A stretch of DNA of 64,000 nt, from the NCBI RefSeq assembly GCF_003149185.1, contig NZ_QGDO01000003.1, positions 372,001 to 436,000 of the forward strand. Direction: 5' to 3'. The translations under genes were made by a program, and so were the position numbers. Below are positions 51,603-59,856 of the stretch, one piece after another; within the stretch, counting starts at the first letter, position 1; each line of letters begins with the position of its first letter. The notes beneath the pieces are model-generated. The model was not told the DNA's origin. It ran no database searches and saw nothing but the letters and a program-made list of their open reading frames with translations. Origin of the DNA: Sediminitomix flava. Lineage in GTDB: Bacteria > Bacteroidota > Bacteroidia > Cytophagales > Flammeovirgaceae.

Positions 51603-52868
51603 TTATTTAGCCCCGAAATAGTGGCGATAGTAAGATTTTTTTTCAGCCAAGGTGTTCGAGTTTGGTGAATCTAGTAATACTTTTGTTTCCTTATCTTTTC
51701 CAGATTTTACAACACAGTGTTTTCCATCTTGGACAAAAGATAATTCATTGAGTTTCTTTCCTTGAATGGACATCGTATTATTTACGATAGAGACTTTATA
51801 AGGTGTTTTATGTTTTAGCTTTGCAACTTGTTGGTTAGCTACAAAAACGCCTAAGTTTCTTCGATCAATTGGTCTGAAACTGATGCTGTTTTCTACCATA
51901 AAGTTTTCTATCTCTTCTTCATGATTGTAGGTGATGTCAAATGCTTCTTTGTCAAATTTGAAGATATGATATCCGTTGAAAGCATACTTCTTATTGTTCT
52001 TTTTAGACTCAACGATTAACCACTCACCATAATCTTCAACAATTGTGTAGTTTTCATCCATGAATGCAGCTGTAAGCTTAACATCTTCAGGGACTTCATC
52101 ACCTTTTTTAAGATTGTAGTTTAGTGGGTCATAATCAGTCATGAATTGATTGTAACCTGTCTGAATGTCAGTACTGAATGCTCGCATTTTTTTGAATTCA
52201 GGCTGATCAATTTCTGAGTCAATTGTAGGAGTGTCTAGTAGATTTGAATCATTCTTTTCTAAGTTAATGTTGTCACTATATTGTCCTTCCTGAATCTCTA
52301 ATGAAGACCCTGAACTTGGGTGTACTCCAGCATTTTCTAAGCTCTCTTTCATCATATTTGAGCTTTCCATCATAGCTGCTGATGATGAAGTACTTACTTT
52401 TTCAGAAACAGAAAGATTGTCTGAAGGATAGTTTAGTTGCTTTTCGAGTTGTGTGGCTTCCGCACTTTTTGAAGATGTTTTAGCGTACATTCCATCTTCT
52501 TCTTTCATATCCATGGCTGCCAATCTACCATAAATATAGTCAAGAGGGCTATTCATGAAGCTTGCAAGTGATACAGAAGAAACAGATTGATCTTCTTGTT
52601 TTACTTGAATCCAACCCATGTTTCCATCATCTTCAATTACGAAGATACGTCCTGATTTTTCAACATCATGGTTGTACAATTCGCCATTGACTTTAGCTAC
52701 AATTTCCATTAGCTCTAGGTCTAGTGTTCGATCTACGAAAATAGTGTACTTACCATCGTCTTTGTTTACAAGGAGAGTTCCATCCCATTTCGGAGGGTTA
52801 GGGTTGTTTGCGAAGCTGCTTGTTAGTGTAGTAATAAATACAGCCACAGAGATAAAGACCTTTTTCAT
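51603..52868 (-). CDS. Secreted hypothetical protein with serine-rich middle
   Basis: 421 residues; signal peptide MKKVFISVAVFITTLTSSFANN. Residues about 28-120 form an ordered N-terminal part (DGTLLVNKDDGKYTIFVDR...VNGELY). Residues about 130-215 are low-complexity and Ser/Met/Glu-rich (a linker). Residues about 230-421 form a second ordered part with DYGEWLIVESKKNNKKYAFNGYH and a basic end. No family recognised. It is monocistronic with a terminator and no clear partner; the next gene upstream encodes an outer-membrane barrel. Location in the periplasm or cell surface is inferred from the signal. Confidence 0.75.
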   Translation of the reverse strand: MKKVFISVAVFITTLTSSFANNPNPPKWDGTLLVNKDDGKYTIFVDRTLDLELMEIVAKVNGELYNHDVEKSGRIFVIEDDGNMGWIQVKQEDQSVSSVSLASFMNSPLDYIYGRLAAMDMKEEDGMYAKTSSKSAEATQLEKQLNYPSDNLSVSEKVSTSSSAAMMESSNMMKESLENAGVHPSSGSSLEIQEGQYSDNINLEKNDSNLLDTPTIDSEIDQPEFKKMRAFSTDIQTGYNQFMTDYDPLNYNLKKGDEVPEDVKLTAAFMDENYTIVEDYGEWLIVESKKNNKKYAFNGYHIFKFDKEAFDITYNHEEEIENFMVENSISFRPIDRRNLGVFVANQQVAKLKHKTPYKVSIVNNTMSIQGKKLNELSFVQDGKHCVVKSGKDKETKVLLDSPNSNTLAEKKSYYRHYFGAK

Positions 52869-52993
52869 GATAATAGTTTGTTAGGTTGTAGGTTAATTTT
52901 TTTCAGTTTTTTGCTTGTCTGACTGAAAAACATGAGGTCTTTAAAAAAAAGTTAGCTCTGTAAGTTTTTTATGTTTTAAGCATTCTTTATTCT

Positions 52994-53611
52994 TTAAAAT
53001 AGTTCCTCTATAACAATAAATTGGACTCCAGCCGTAAAAGAAAATCGACTTACTTTCCCATCTATTCGTTTTAATAGGTCATTCATTCCTAAATCGTAGT
53101 AAATATCGAAGGTGATGAACTTGTGATTCATTCCAAGTCCAAACTTTAGAAAGCCTACAGATTGATTGAAATCGCTTCCTCTAAGGGCTAAATCATTATC
53201 TCTGACATCGTTAAATATAGAAAGAGCACCACCAGCACTGGCTCTGAAATAAGTTTCTTTGTCTTTACTATACCAAAAATTGTAACCTATATATAATGGA
53301 ATGTCAAAGTTATTATAAGCGAGATCGTCTTCAATAGCCTCATTTAGCGAAGGGCTTTCAAAAGAATCAAATTCTATGCTTGAGCCATAGAAGTCAAAAC
53401 CTGTTTGAATAAAGAAGCGTTTTTCAAGTTTTATTCTAAAACCTAAAAGTGCACCTGCATTGGCTCTTACATCTAGTGCTGAAGATGTATTTGTCAAAGA
53501 TGTACTTGTTATTCCAATGTGCGCTCCTAAACTCAGATTGGTGTCCTGAGCTTTAAGGTTTGTAAATGAGAAATATAAGAGTGTGAATAGGAAAGTATAA
53601 CGCAGCTTCAT
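52994..53611 (-). CDS. Outer-membrane beta-barrel protein (porin family)
   Basis: 205 residues; signal peptide ends LKAQ (about residue 22). The rest is a chain of amphipathic strands (GALLGFRIKLEKRFFIQTGFDFYGSSIEF, DIPLYIGYNFWY, YFRASAGGALSIFN, GFLKFGLGMNHKFITFDIYYDLGM) ending in FTAGVQFIVIEELF, with a terminal Phe. This matches the small eight-strand OMP_b-brl family of Bacteroidota. No specific role indicated. Monocistronic on the minus strand. Confidence 0.85.
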   Translation of the reverse strand: MKLRYTFLFTLLYFSFTNLKAQDTNLSLGAHIGITSTSLTNTSSALDVRANAGALLGFRIKLEKRFFIQTGFDFYGSSIEFDSFESPSLNEAIEDDLAYNNFDIPLYIGYNFWYSKDKETYFRASAGGALSIFNDVRDNDLALRGSDFNQSVGFLKFGLGMNHKFITFDIYYDLGMNDLLKRIDGKVSRFSFTAGVQFIVIEELF

Positions 53612-53775
53612 TTTCTGATTGGGTTAGTTTCAGAAGAAGTTAAGTCAAAAATTCTAAAGTTGCGTTTGGAGAATTTACCTCAAGAGGTAAGTTCTAAGAT
53701 TGGGAAGTGACATTTATGAGAAATAATACACTTTGACATTATTTCTCATCATTGAAAGAAAACTCAACCTAAAAG

Positions 53776-54459
53776 CTATAGAAAATTGAGCTGATCCATA
53801 AAGTTATTTTTGTAGGACGCACCAATAGGAATATGTTTTTGAGGCATTACCACATTTAAATCTTCTATGGCTTCCATCTTTCTCATATTGATGATAAAAG
53901 AACGATGTACTCGTATAAAATTTTGTGGCAACTTTCGTTCAAGACCTTTCATTGTATAATGTACAATGAATTTTTTATCTAAAACATTAATAATCACATA
54001 GTCAGAAAGTGCTTCTATGAAATAGATATCATTCGGATTGATACGGACAATTTTATTATCTGTTTTTATAAAAAAGTCTTCATTTAAATTACCCTTTGGA
54101 GTGCCTTTAGAGATATTAGTTAGAGCTTTTTCAACGGCTTGAAGAAATCTAGGGTAATTGATAGGTTTGATTAGGTAATCTGTAAGCTGATAATCAAATG
54201 CTTCTGATGCAAAATCATTACGACCTGTAATCAAGATGACTTCAGGTAAATCTTCAAGAATTTGAACAAGCTCAATACCTGTCATATTTGGCATTTCGAT
54301 ATCTAAAAATAAAATATCTACATCCAGATTTTTTATCTCACGAAATGCATCGACAGCATTGTCAAATTCTCCAATGAAGTTTAAGCCTTCAGTTCTTTCT
54401 ATAAAATCTTTTACTACAAGGCGTGATACACCTTCGTCATCAACGATTAAGCAGTTCAT
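53776..54459 (-). CDS. LytTR-family response regulator
   Basis: 227 residues. Receiver domain (1-115): acidic pair D7/D8 (IVDDEG), phosphorylation site D53 (FLDIEMP), K at DYLIKPI. LytTR DNA-binding domain (about 130-227): FIKTDNKIVRINPNDIYFIEALSDYVIINV, then FIRVHRSFIINM and IPIGASYKNNFMDQL. No sensor kinase is adjacent, so it is an orphan; in Bacteroidota the kinase is often a LytS-type histidine kinase elsewhere. Targets unknown. Confidence 0.93.
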   Translation of the reverse strand: MNCLIVDDEGVSRLVVKDFIERTEGLNFIGEFDNAVDAFREIKNLDVDILFLDIEMPNMTGIELVQILEDLPEVILITGRNDFASEAFDYQLTDYLIKPINYPRFLQAVEKALTNISKGTPKGNLNEDFFIKTDNKIVRINPNDIYFIEALSDYVIINVLDKKFIVHYTMKGLERKLPQNFIRVHRSFIINMRKMEAIEDLNVVMPQKHIPIGASYKNNFMDQLNFL

Positions 54460-54506
54460 AGTGCAATTATTTGGTTAGTTATAAAGGTTAAATGGCAATC
54501 AAAATT

Positions 54507-54533
54507 AATGCCCTATCATTAAAATAGGGCATT
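54507..54533 (-). terminator. yicC terminator
   Basis: 10-bp perfect stem (54507-54516 with 54524-54533), 7-base loop, moderately T-rich after it on the minus strand, 20 bases past the stop. Confidence 0.75.
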
Positions 54534-54552
54534 AGTTTCTATAAAAATAGTC

Positions 54553-55434
54553 TTAGAGCACATTTAGAACTTGCTCTTTGATTTTTTCAAGCTCTTCCTT
54601 CATGTTTACTACTAGCTTCTGAATTTCAAGATCATTAGCTTTTGAGCCAATTGTATTGATCTCTCTTCCAATTTCTTGAGAAATAAATCCTAATTTCTTT
54701 CCACTAGCATTTTTATCTGAAAGGTTCTCGATAAAGTATTCCAAATGATTCTTTAATCGAACCTTTTCTTCAGCAATATCTAACTTTTCAATGTAGTAAA
54801 TCAGTTCTTGCTCAAAACGATTAGGATCAAAGTTTTCATTATTTTCTATTTCTTTGATTTGCTGATTGAGCTTTTCTCTGATTTTGATAAGTCGTTGAGG
54901 GTCTCTTTCTTCAACTTTAGTTAGGTATGTAGATATCTTTGAAATATTATCTTTAAATGCAGCTTCTAGCGCCTTACCTTCATCAATTCTGAATTGGTCA
55001 CAATTTGAAATTGCTAGACCTACAGCCTCTGAAATGAATTTCCATGCGCTTTCTACGCTATCTTCATTCACTTCTTTATTCATGACATCTGGCATTTCCA
55101 AAGCAATCTTTAAAAGATCATTTGAAGAAGCGACATTAAGCTCTTGTGCTACTTCACTCAATTCTTTAAAGTAATTTTTAACCAATTCTTTATTGATACT
55201 AGCTTTAGATATACTATCGTCTTTAGCTGTATAGTTTACGTTGATCAATATCTTCCCTCTTTTGAGTGCAGATGAAATCTGATTTCTGACCTCAATTTCT
55301 TTTGAAGAAAACACGCTACTCATTCTCACAATGATATCAGCATTTTTGGAGTTTAAGGTTTTGATCTCCACTTGAACACTAACTTGTTCATTTTCAACTT
55401 GTGCTCTTCCAAAACCGGTCATCGACTTTATCAT
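54553..55434 (-). CDS. YicC-family endoribonuclease
   Basis: 293 residues from ATG 55434 (MIKSMTGFGRAQVE, the family start). YicC proteins are RNases affecting growth. MIKSMTGFGRA is the N-terminal signature, RIDEGKALEAAF and DPNRFEQELIYYIEKLDIAEE the middle and C-terminal ones, and GKKLGFISQEIGREINTIGSKANDLEI ends it. The longer frame from ATG 55467 adds 11 residues but begins at the predicted transcription start, since the -7 box TATCTTTG is at 55474-55481. Monocistronic. Confidence 0.93.
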   Translation of the reverse strand: MIKSMTGFGRAQVENEQVSVQVEIKTLNSKNADIIVRMSSVFSSKEIEVRNQISSALKRGKILINVNYTAKDDSISKASINKELVKNYFKELSEVAQELNVASSNDLLKIALEMPDVMNKEVNEDSVESAWKFISEAVGLAISNCDQFRIDEGKALEAAFKDNISKISTYLTKVEERDPQRLIKIREKLNQQIKEIENNENFDPNRFEQELIYYIEKLDIAEEKVRLKNHLEYFIENLSDKNASGKKLGFISQEIGREINTIGSKANDLEIQKLVVNMKEELEKIKEQVLNVL

Positions 55435-55473
55435 AGGGCGATATACGTTAACTTTATATATAAACAATTAAAC

Positions 55474-55481
55474 CAAAGATA
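55474..55481 (-). promoter_or_regulatory. yicC -7 box (TATCTTTG)
   Basis: Perfect consensus on the minus strand, 39 bases upstream of the ATG at 55434. No strong -33 element. Confidence 0.6.
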
Positions 55482-55595
55482 GATAAATATGCCTTAAAAC
55501 TCTTATTTCGTAACTTTTTAATTGTATAAGAGAAAGAATTATAGAATTGGCTATAAGGGTAATAATTTATTCTTACATCATAAATCGTAATAAAA

Positions 55596-55634
55596 AATGC
55601 CTTCAAGAATTAGATGTCTAAACTTGAAGGCATT
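55596..55634 (-). terminator. Terminator of the TlpA-like gene
   Basis: 12-bp perfect stem (55596-55607 with 55623-55634), 15-base loop, T-run on the minus strand. Confidence 0.85.
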
Positions 55635-55655
55635 GATTAAGGATGAAGAATATGA

Positions 55656-56906
55656 TTACATTTTTTCTTCAATCAATTTATCCATAAATAGGTTGAAATC
55701 TTCTTGAAATTCCTCGTAGTATTTTCCTGTTCCAGGACCAGAGAAACCAGTGTGAATTTTTCTTACTTTTCCTTTTTTATCTATGAAAATAGTAGTCGGG
55801 TAAGACATGACCTTAGAGATAGCTGGAAGTGCTTTTTCAGTAGCACCAGATTCTCTTTTGGCTGCATACAATAATTCGTAGTTGACTCCCAATTTGTTTT
55901 TCATACGCTTAAGCTTTGGCGCTGCAGCTTCCAAGTTGTCTGCATTTTCGAAAGCTAAACCAATAATTTCTACTCCTTTGTCTTTATTTTTATCATAGTA
56001 AGGAGCTAAGAATTTTGTTTCATCCATGCAGTTAGGGCACCAAGTTCCTAGAATTTGTAGAATAACAACCTTTCCTTTGTAACGGTCATCAGAAAGAGAA
56101 ATCATTTTACCTTCTTCGTTAGGGAAGGAGAATTCGATCGTTTCATACCCTTCTTTAAGTGAGGTCAGTGTCGATGCATCACGTAGTTTAGCATTGTCAT
56201 CTTTTTGAGCATTCCACTTTTGCTCCCAACTTTTTCCTGACCAGAAAATTCCATCTTTGATCGAATCACCATCAACTGTAGCTTCAAATCTATAAATGTG
56301 TGAGCCGTCAAAAGCAGAAAGCTTTAATGCATTACCATCTAATACACCTTCAAGAAAACGGTAATCTCCTGTTTCTGACATAAATGTACCTGTCACTTTC
56401 TCTCCATTTTGCTCAAAGAGTCCCACTGCAGTTTTGGGGTCTCTATTATCATAGAAAAATGAAGTTGCATATTTTGGTGAAAGCTTTTGCGTAGGTTGTT
56501 CTTTCACTTCGAACCTTGTAGTGCTTTCATTACCTAAATTTGCTTTGAAAGCTAGTTTGTAAGCACCAAGTCTATTGTAATATCCGTTTAAGGTATTGTC
56601 TTCTAATTTAGCCACGATTTCAGCATCATAAACTAACATTGGAATGACTAACGAGTCTTCTTTTGATTTTACTTCATTTAAAAGTAGTTTCTCTTCTCCG
56701 TTTATAAGGAAAATAGATTTTTCTGCTTCTCCCGTTACTTCAAATAAAAATGGGACTTCTTTATTATGGTCATTTATTATAGTCCCTCTCCAAATCCCAT
56801 TTGAAAAGTTTGTTTCTAAAGCTGTTTCGTTGTTTCCGTTTTCAGAATTTGTACAAGCAAAAAATAGGATTGCCGTGATTAACGGAAGGTAAAAGTGCAA
56901 TTTCAT
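55656..56906 (-). CDS. TlpA-like thioredoxin-domain lipoprotein
   Basis: 416 residues from ATG 56906; the in-frame ATG at 56918 adds four residues before a standard lipoprotein signal (MKLHFYLPLITAILFFAC, lipobox Cys at residue 18). N-terminal about 30-230 is a strand-rich domain without a recognised motif, as in the DUF4369-like TlpA proteins of Bacteroidota. C-terminal thioredoxin fold: LQILGTWCPNCMDETKF with CxxC at C290 and C293, and the cis-Pro strand SYPTTIFIDKKGKV. A periplasmic disulfide reductase or redox relay role is usual. Partner unknown. Confidence 0.9.
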   Translation of the reverse strand: MKLHFYLPLITAILFFACTNSENGNNETALETNFSNGIWRGTIINDHNKEVPFLFEVTGEAEKSIFLINGEEKLLLNEVKSKEDSLVIPMLVYDAEIVAKLEDNTLNGYYNRLGAYKLAFKANLGNESTTRFEVKEQPTQKLSPKYATSFFYDNRDPKTAVGLFEQNGEKVTGTFMSETGDYRFLEGVLDGNALKLSAFDGSHIYRFEATVDGDSIKDGIFWSGKSWEQKWNAQKDDNAKLRDASTLTSLKEGYETIEFSFPNEEGKMISLSDDRYKGKVVILQILGTWCPNCMDETKFLAPYYDKNKDKGVEIIGLAFENADNLEAAAPKLKRMKNKLGVNYELLYAAKRESGATEKALPAISKVMSYPTTIFIDKKGKVRKIHTGFSGPGTGKYYEEFQEDFNLFMDKLIEEKM

Positions 56907-56970
56907 AAGATCAATCATTAAAATATTTTCATTAAAACTGCTAAAAAAAAAAATGGTTTTAAAGCTTTAT

Positions 56971-57492
56971 CTATTTTTCTAAGTAACCAGGGGTAGGAAG
57001 AAGTATTTGATCTAATACATGAATAGTACCATTATCAGCAAAAAGATCATTTTCTATGATGAGAGCTTGATTGACCATAATTCCATTTACAGAGTTTCGA
57101 AGCGTGAGTGCATCTCCAATCATGTTTTCGGCAGTGTACATATCAGAAAGTGCTTCAAAATTGTATTCATCTACTAAAAAGTGATTTTTAATAAATGCTT
57201 GAAGAGCAGATTTATCATCACCAACAGGCATGAATTCTTCCATGATAGCAGGTTGAATGTTGTCAAAAGCTGCATTGGTCGGAATTAAGAATGTATGTGG
57301 CGTATCTGAAAGGAGTAAATCGGTTAGTTCGGCTTCTTTGATGAGTTCATACATATGACTCATTTCCTCTCTTTCTGAAATGAGTAACAAAACGGTTGTG
57401 GTACCGAAATTTCTGAAACTACCACACTGCGTAAAAAGGATAAAGAGTAAGAGAACCGTTAATCGTTGTATAGCTAGTTTTATTGATTTCAT
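56971..57492 (-). CDS. Fasciclin (FAS1) domain lipoprotein
   Basis: 173 residues from ATG 57492 (the frame opens at 57531). Lipoprotein-like N-terminus (LTVLLLFILFTQC, Cys at about residue 23). The FAS1 domain occupies about 45-170: SHMYELIKEAELTDLL, HTFLIPTNAAFDNI (H1 motif), NHFLVDEYNF and NGTIHVLDQILLP (H2 motif). FAS1 domains mediate adhesion or binding to surfaces. It lies 72 bases downstream of the response regulator with no terminator between, so readthrough is possible. Confidence 0.88.
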   Translation of the reverse strand: MKSIKLAIQRLTVLLLFILFTQCGSFRNFGTTTVLLLISEREEMSHMYELIKEAELTDLLLSDTPHTFLIPTNAAFDNIQPAIMEEFMPVGDDKSALQAFIKNHFLVDEYNFEALSDMYTAENMIGDALTLRNSVNGIMVNQALIIENDLFADNGTIHVLDQILLPTPGYLEK

Positions 57493-57564
57493 GGAATTGG
57501 ATTTGAGATTTGTATTAATTACAGAACACAAAGCGATTCAAATCCTATCCCAAAGCTTAAAATC

Positions 57565-58275
57565 TTAATCTGTTACTTCTAACACAAAGCCTTTACCATG
57601 AACATTATTAATTTTGACACTCGGATCTGAGGCTAGATATTTTCTGAGTTTTGAAATATGAACATCCATGGCTCTCCGACTGAAATAGTCATTTTCTTTC
57701 CATATTGTCGTAAGCGCTTCTTCTCTGCTCAAGAGATTATTTATATTCTCACAAAGCATTTTTAGAACTTCCGCTTCTTTTATGGTTACAGTGTATTTTT
57801 CTGTATCGGAGAATAGCGTTTGGTTCTTAAAGTCAAATTTAAATTTTCCGATGTTGAAAATATGTGAATGAATAGTTTGTGGAGTAGGTTGCGATGCTTG
57901 TTTTGCATACAAACTCGCTCGTCTTAGAAGGGAATTAATTCTGGCTAAAAGCTCATCTTCGTCAATTGGTTTAACAATATAATCATCAGCCCCGATTTTA
58001 TAGCCTTTAAGTTTGTCTACTTTAAGCGATTTTGCTGTAAGGAAAATAATAGGAACTAGTTCATTCTCAGTTCGTATTTGCTTAGCTAACTCAAAACCAT
58101 CAACCTGTGGCATCATCACATCTAAAATACAGAGATCAAAAGATCTTTTAGAGAATTCTTGAAAAGCTTCAGCACCATCTTTTGCCCAATTCACTTCAAA
58201 ATCATGTAATTCTAGATATTCTTTTAAGATATATCCTAATGATTCGTTGTCCTCTGCTAATAAGATCTGATACAT
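57565..58275 (-). CDS. OmpR-family response regulator (RprY-like)
   Basis: 236 residues. Receiver: D8/D9-type acidic pair at EDN (about 8-10), phosphorylation site D52 (ILDVMMP), T-K at FLTAKS, K at YIVKPID. C-terminal winged helix with KEAEVLKMLCENINNLLSREEALTTIW and RAMDVHISKLRKYL, GKGFVLEV. It forms a pair with the histidine kinase just upstream (3 bases apart). The TTAAC repeats in the 59.69-59.75 kb region are a candidate binding site. Family call secure. Confidence 0.94.
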   Translation of the reverse strand: MYQILLAEDNESLGYILKEYLELHDFEVNWAKDGAEAFQEFSKRSFDLCILDVMMPQVDGFELAKQIRTENELVPIIFLTAKSLKVDKLKGYKIGADDYIVKPIDEDELLARINSLLRRASLYAKQASQPTPQTIHSHIFNIGKFKFDFKNQTLFSDTEKYTVTIKEAEVLKMLCENINNLLSREEALTTIWKENDYFSRRAMDVHISKLRKYLASDPSVKINNVHGKGFVLEVTD

Positions 58276-58278
58276 GTC

Positions 58279-59634
58279 TTAAACGGTTTGTATTGGTAGT
58301 TTAATTTCTACAGTAGTTCCTTTGTTTGGAGCACTTTTCAGCTTGATTTCACCTTTGTGAGCTTCTACGGCTAGTTTTACATAGCTTAAGCCTAAACCAA
58401 AACCTTTCACTCTGTGTAAGTCTCCGGTAGGTACTCTGTAGAACATATCAAAAACGTGTTGTTGCTGACGGCTCGTCATTCCGATTCCATGATCTTTGAC
58501 AGTAATATGGTAGAATAAACCTTCTTTTTCTACCTGAACATCAATCTCTGGTTCGTTTTCAGAATACTTTAAAGCATTGTCAACAAGGTTGTGAATGATG
58601 TTTTTAATATGTGTTTTATCTGAATGTACAAATATAAGTTCTTCTGAGGAATGGAATTCCAGCTTTCCTTTATTTTCTTGAGCAATGAGTCTAAATGGTT
58701 CAAGCGTTTCGTCAATCAATTCTACAATTTCAAAATGCGTAGACTCTAGTTCGATCTTTTTTCCATGTGCCATTTGTGTGATTTGTAGCACTTTTTCGAC
58801 ATGGTCTTTCAAGTGATTGTTCTCTTTTTCAATTAGATCAAGGTATTTGAACTGTTTTTCATTCTTAGAATCTGCGATAGATTTTCTGAATACTTTAGTC
58901 ACCAATGAAATCGAGAAAATTGGAGTTTTTAACTCATGTGTGAGATTGTTGATGAAGCTGTTTTTAATTTCATCAAGTTGTTCTTGTTTGTTGATAATCA
59001 CGATTGTATAAGCCAAACATGAGATCAGAATAGCAACAAAAAGAAATGGGACAAGTATAAATTTATCCGTTTCTCTTTCAAGTACACGATTGTAGAATCC
59101 ATTATCGAACCTAATTCCCAAGAAAATAGCTTTTATGCCTAAGTCTCTTTGGTAATCTAGGTACTCTTGCGGGCTTTCCATGTAGAAATAGTCGCTATGC
59201 TTCCTATAAAATTCCATTTGGGATTCAGTCACGGGTGTATCTTGTGAAGTCCAAATCACTTGTCTTCTGTAGGGAGCATGATTGATTTTGATAAAGCTGA
59301 GGTAAAAAGGATCATGAATACCGACTTTATATAATGCTAAAGTGACTCTTTCTATGATGTCATTTTCAATTTCTTGAAGTTCTTTTTTACAAAGAGGCCC
59401 ATTATAGAGGGAATCGTGACTCATCAAGAAATGTGCGATTTTGGTACCCATTTCAAGATTATCACTTGCAACCTCATCGATAGCATCATCTAACAGATTA
59501 GATATTTTCTTTCTAAACCTAAGCTCTTCTACCGTATAATAATCCCCAATCCAATTGACTTGAATGGCTAGCAAACTAACAGTAGCAACAGTAGCTAAAA
59601 AAATAATCCCGTATACTTGATATTTTCTTTTCAT
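58279..59634 (-). CDS. Sensor histidine kinase (RprX-like)
   Basis: 451 residues. Membrane segment 1 (about 9-27), a periplasmic domain (about 28-190), membrane segment 2 (about 192-215). H box NNLTHELKTPIFS with H233, HATPase_c with NLVDNALKYSENEP (N box), DHGIGM (G1), and GFGLGLSY (G2). No HAMP domain visible. The start overlaps a TATCTTCG box 17 bases upstream. The pair HK-RR is divergent from a TonB-type receptor. The periplasmic domain has no recognised fold. Inner membrane location inferred. Confidence 0.94.
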   Translation of the reverse strand: MKRKYQVYGIIFLATVATVSLLAIQVNWIGDYYTVEELRFRKKISNLLDDAIDEVASDNLEMGTKIAHFLMSHDSLYNGPLCKKELQEIENDIIERVTLALYKVGIHDPFYLSFIKINHAPYRRQVIWTSQDTPVTESQMEFYRKHSDYFYMESPQEYLDYQRDLGIKAIFLGIRFDNGFYNRVLERETDKFILVPFLFVAILISCLAYTIVIINKQEQLDEIKNSFINNLTHELKTPIFSISLVTKVFRKSIADSKNEKQFKYLDLIEKENNHLKDHVEKVLQITQMAHGKKIELESTHFEIVELIDETLEPFRLIAQENKGKLEFHSSEELIFVHSDKTHIKNIIHNLVDNALKYSENEPEIDVQVEKEGLFYHITVKDHGIGMTSRQQQHVFDMFYRVPTGDLHRVKGFGLGLSYVKLAVEAHKGEIKLKSAPNKGTTVEIKLPIQTV

Positions 59635-59651
59635 GCGATTCTAGAATCATT

Positions 59652-59659
59652 CGAAGATA
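59652..59659 (-). promoter_or_regulatory. -7 box of the HK-RR operon (TATCTTCG)
   Basis: On the minus strand, 17 bases upstream of the kinase ATG. Near-perfect consensus, C for T at the seventh position. No good -33 TTG. Confidence 0.55.
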
Positions 59660-59694
59660 AAATTAACTGATAATTGTTTCAGTTTTATGCCGAC

Positions 59695-59751
59695 TTAACA
59701 CTTTCCTAACACATTTAACCTTTGCTTTAGTGGCTTTAACCCCTACTTAAC
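59695..59751. promoter_or_regulatory. Array of TTAAC half-sites between divergent promoters
   Basis: TTAAC at 59695-59699, 59715-59719, 59736-59740 and 59747-59751, and CTAAC at 59706-59710. Two neighbouring pairs are 11 bases apart (59695/59706 and 59736/59747), the spacing of OmpR-family direct repeats. They lie between the HK-RR promoter and the receptor promoter. Confidence 0.5.
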
Positions 59752-59773
59752 TCTTATTTCATTTTCTAAGCAA

Positions 59774-59781
59774 CATCTTTG
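59774..59781 (+). promoter_or_regulatory. Candidate -7 box of the TonB-type receptor gene (CATCTTTG)
   Basis: One mismatch from TAnnTTTG. The -33 position falls at the right end of the TTAAC array, consistent with activator dependence. Confidence 0.45.
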
Positions 59782-59793
59782 AATTGTAGAAAA

Positions 59794-59853
59794 ATGAAAA
59801 GTGAATACAGAAGATTCAGTGTCTTATTTCACAGCCTTATAAACTTTTTTTGA
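59794..59853 (+). CDS. Possible 19-residue leader peptide before the receptor gene
   Basis: ATG 59794, stop TGA 59851-59853; predicted sequence MKSEYRRFSVLFHSLINFF. It begins about 13 bases after the predicted -7 box and ends three bases before the receptor ATG. No experimental or homology support; it may be chance or a leader that couples translation. Confidence 0.3.
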   Translation: MKSEYRRFSVLFHSLINFF

Positions 59854-59856
59854 TAA

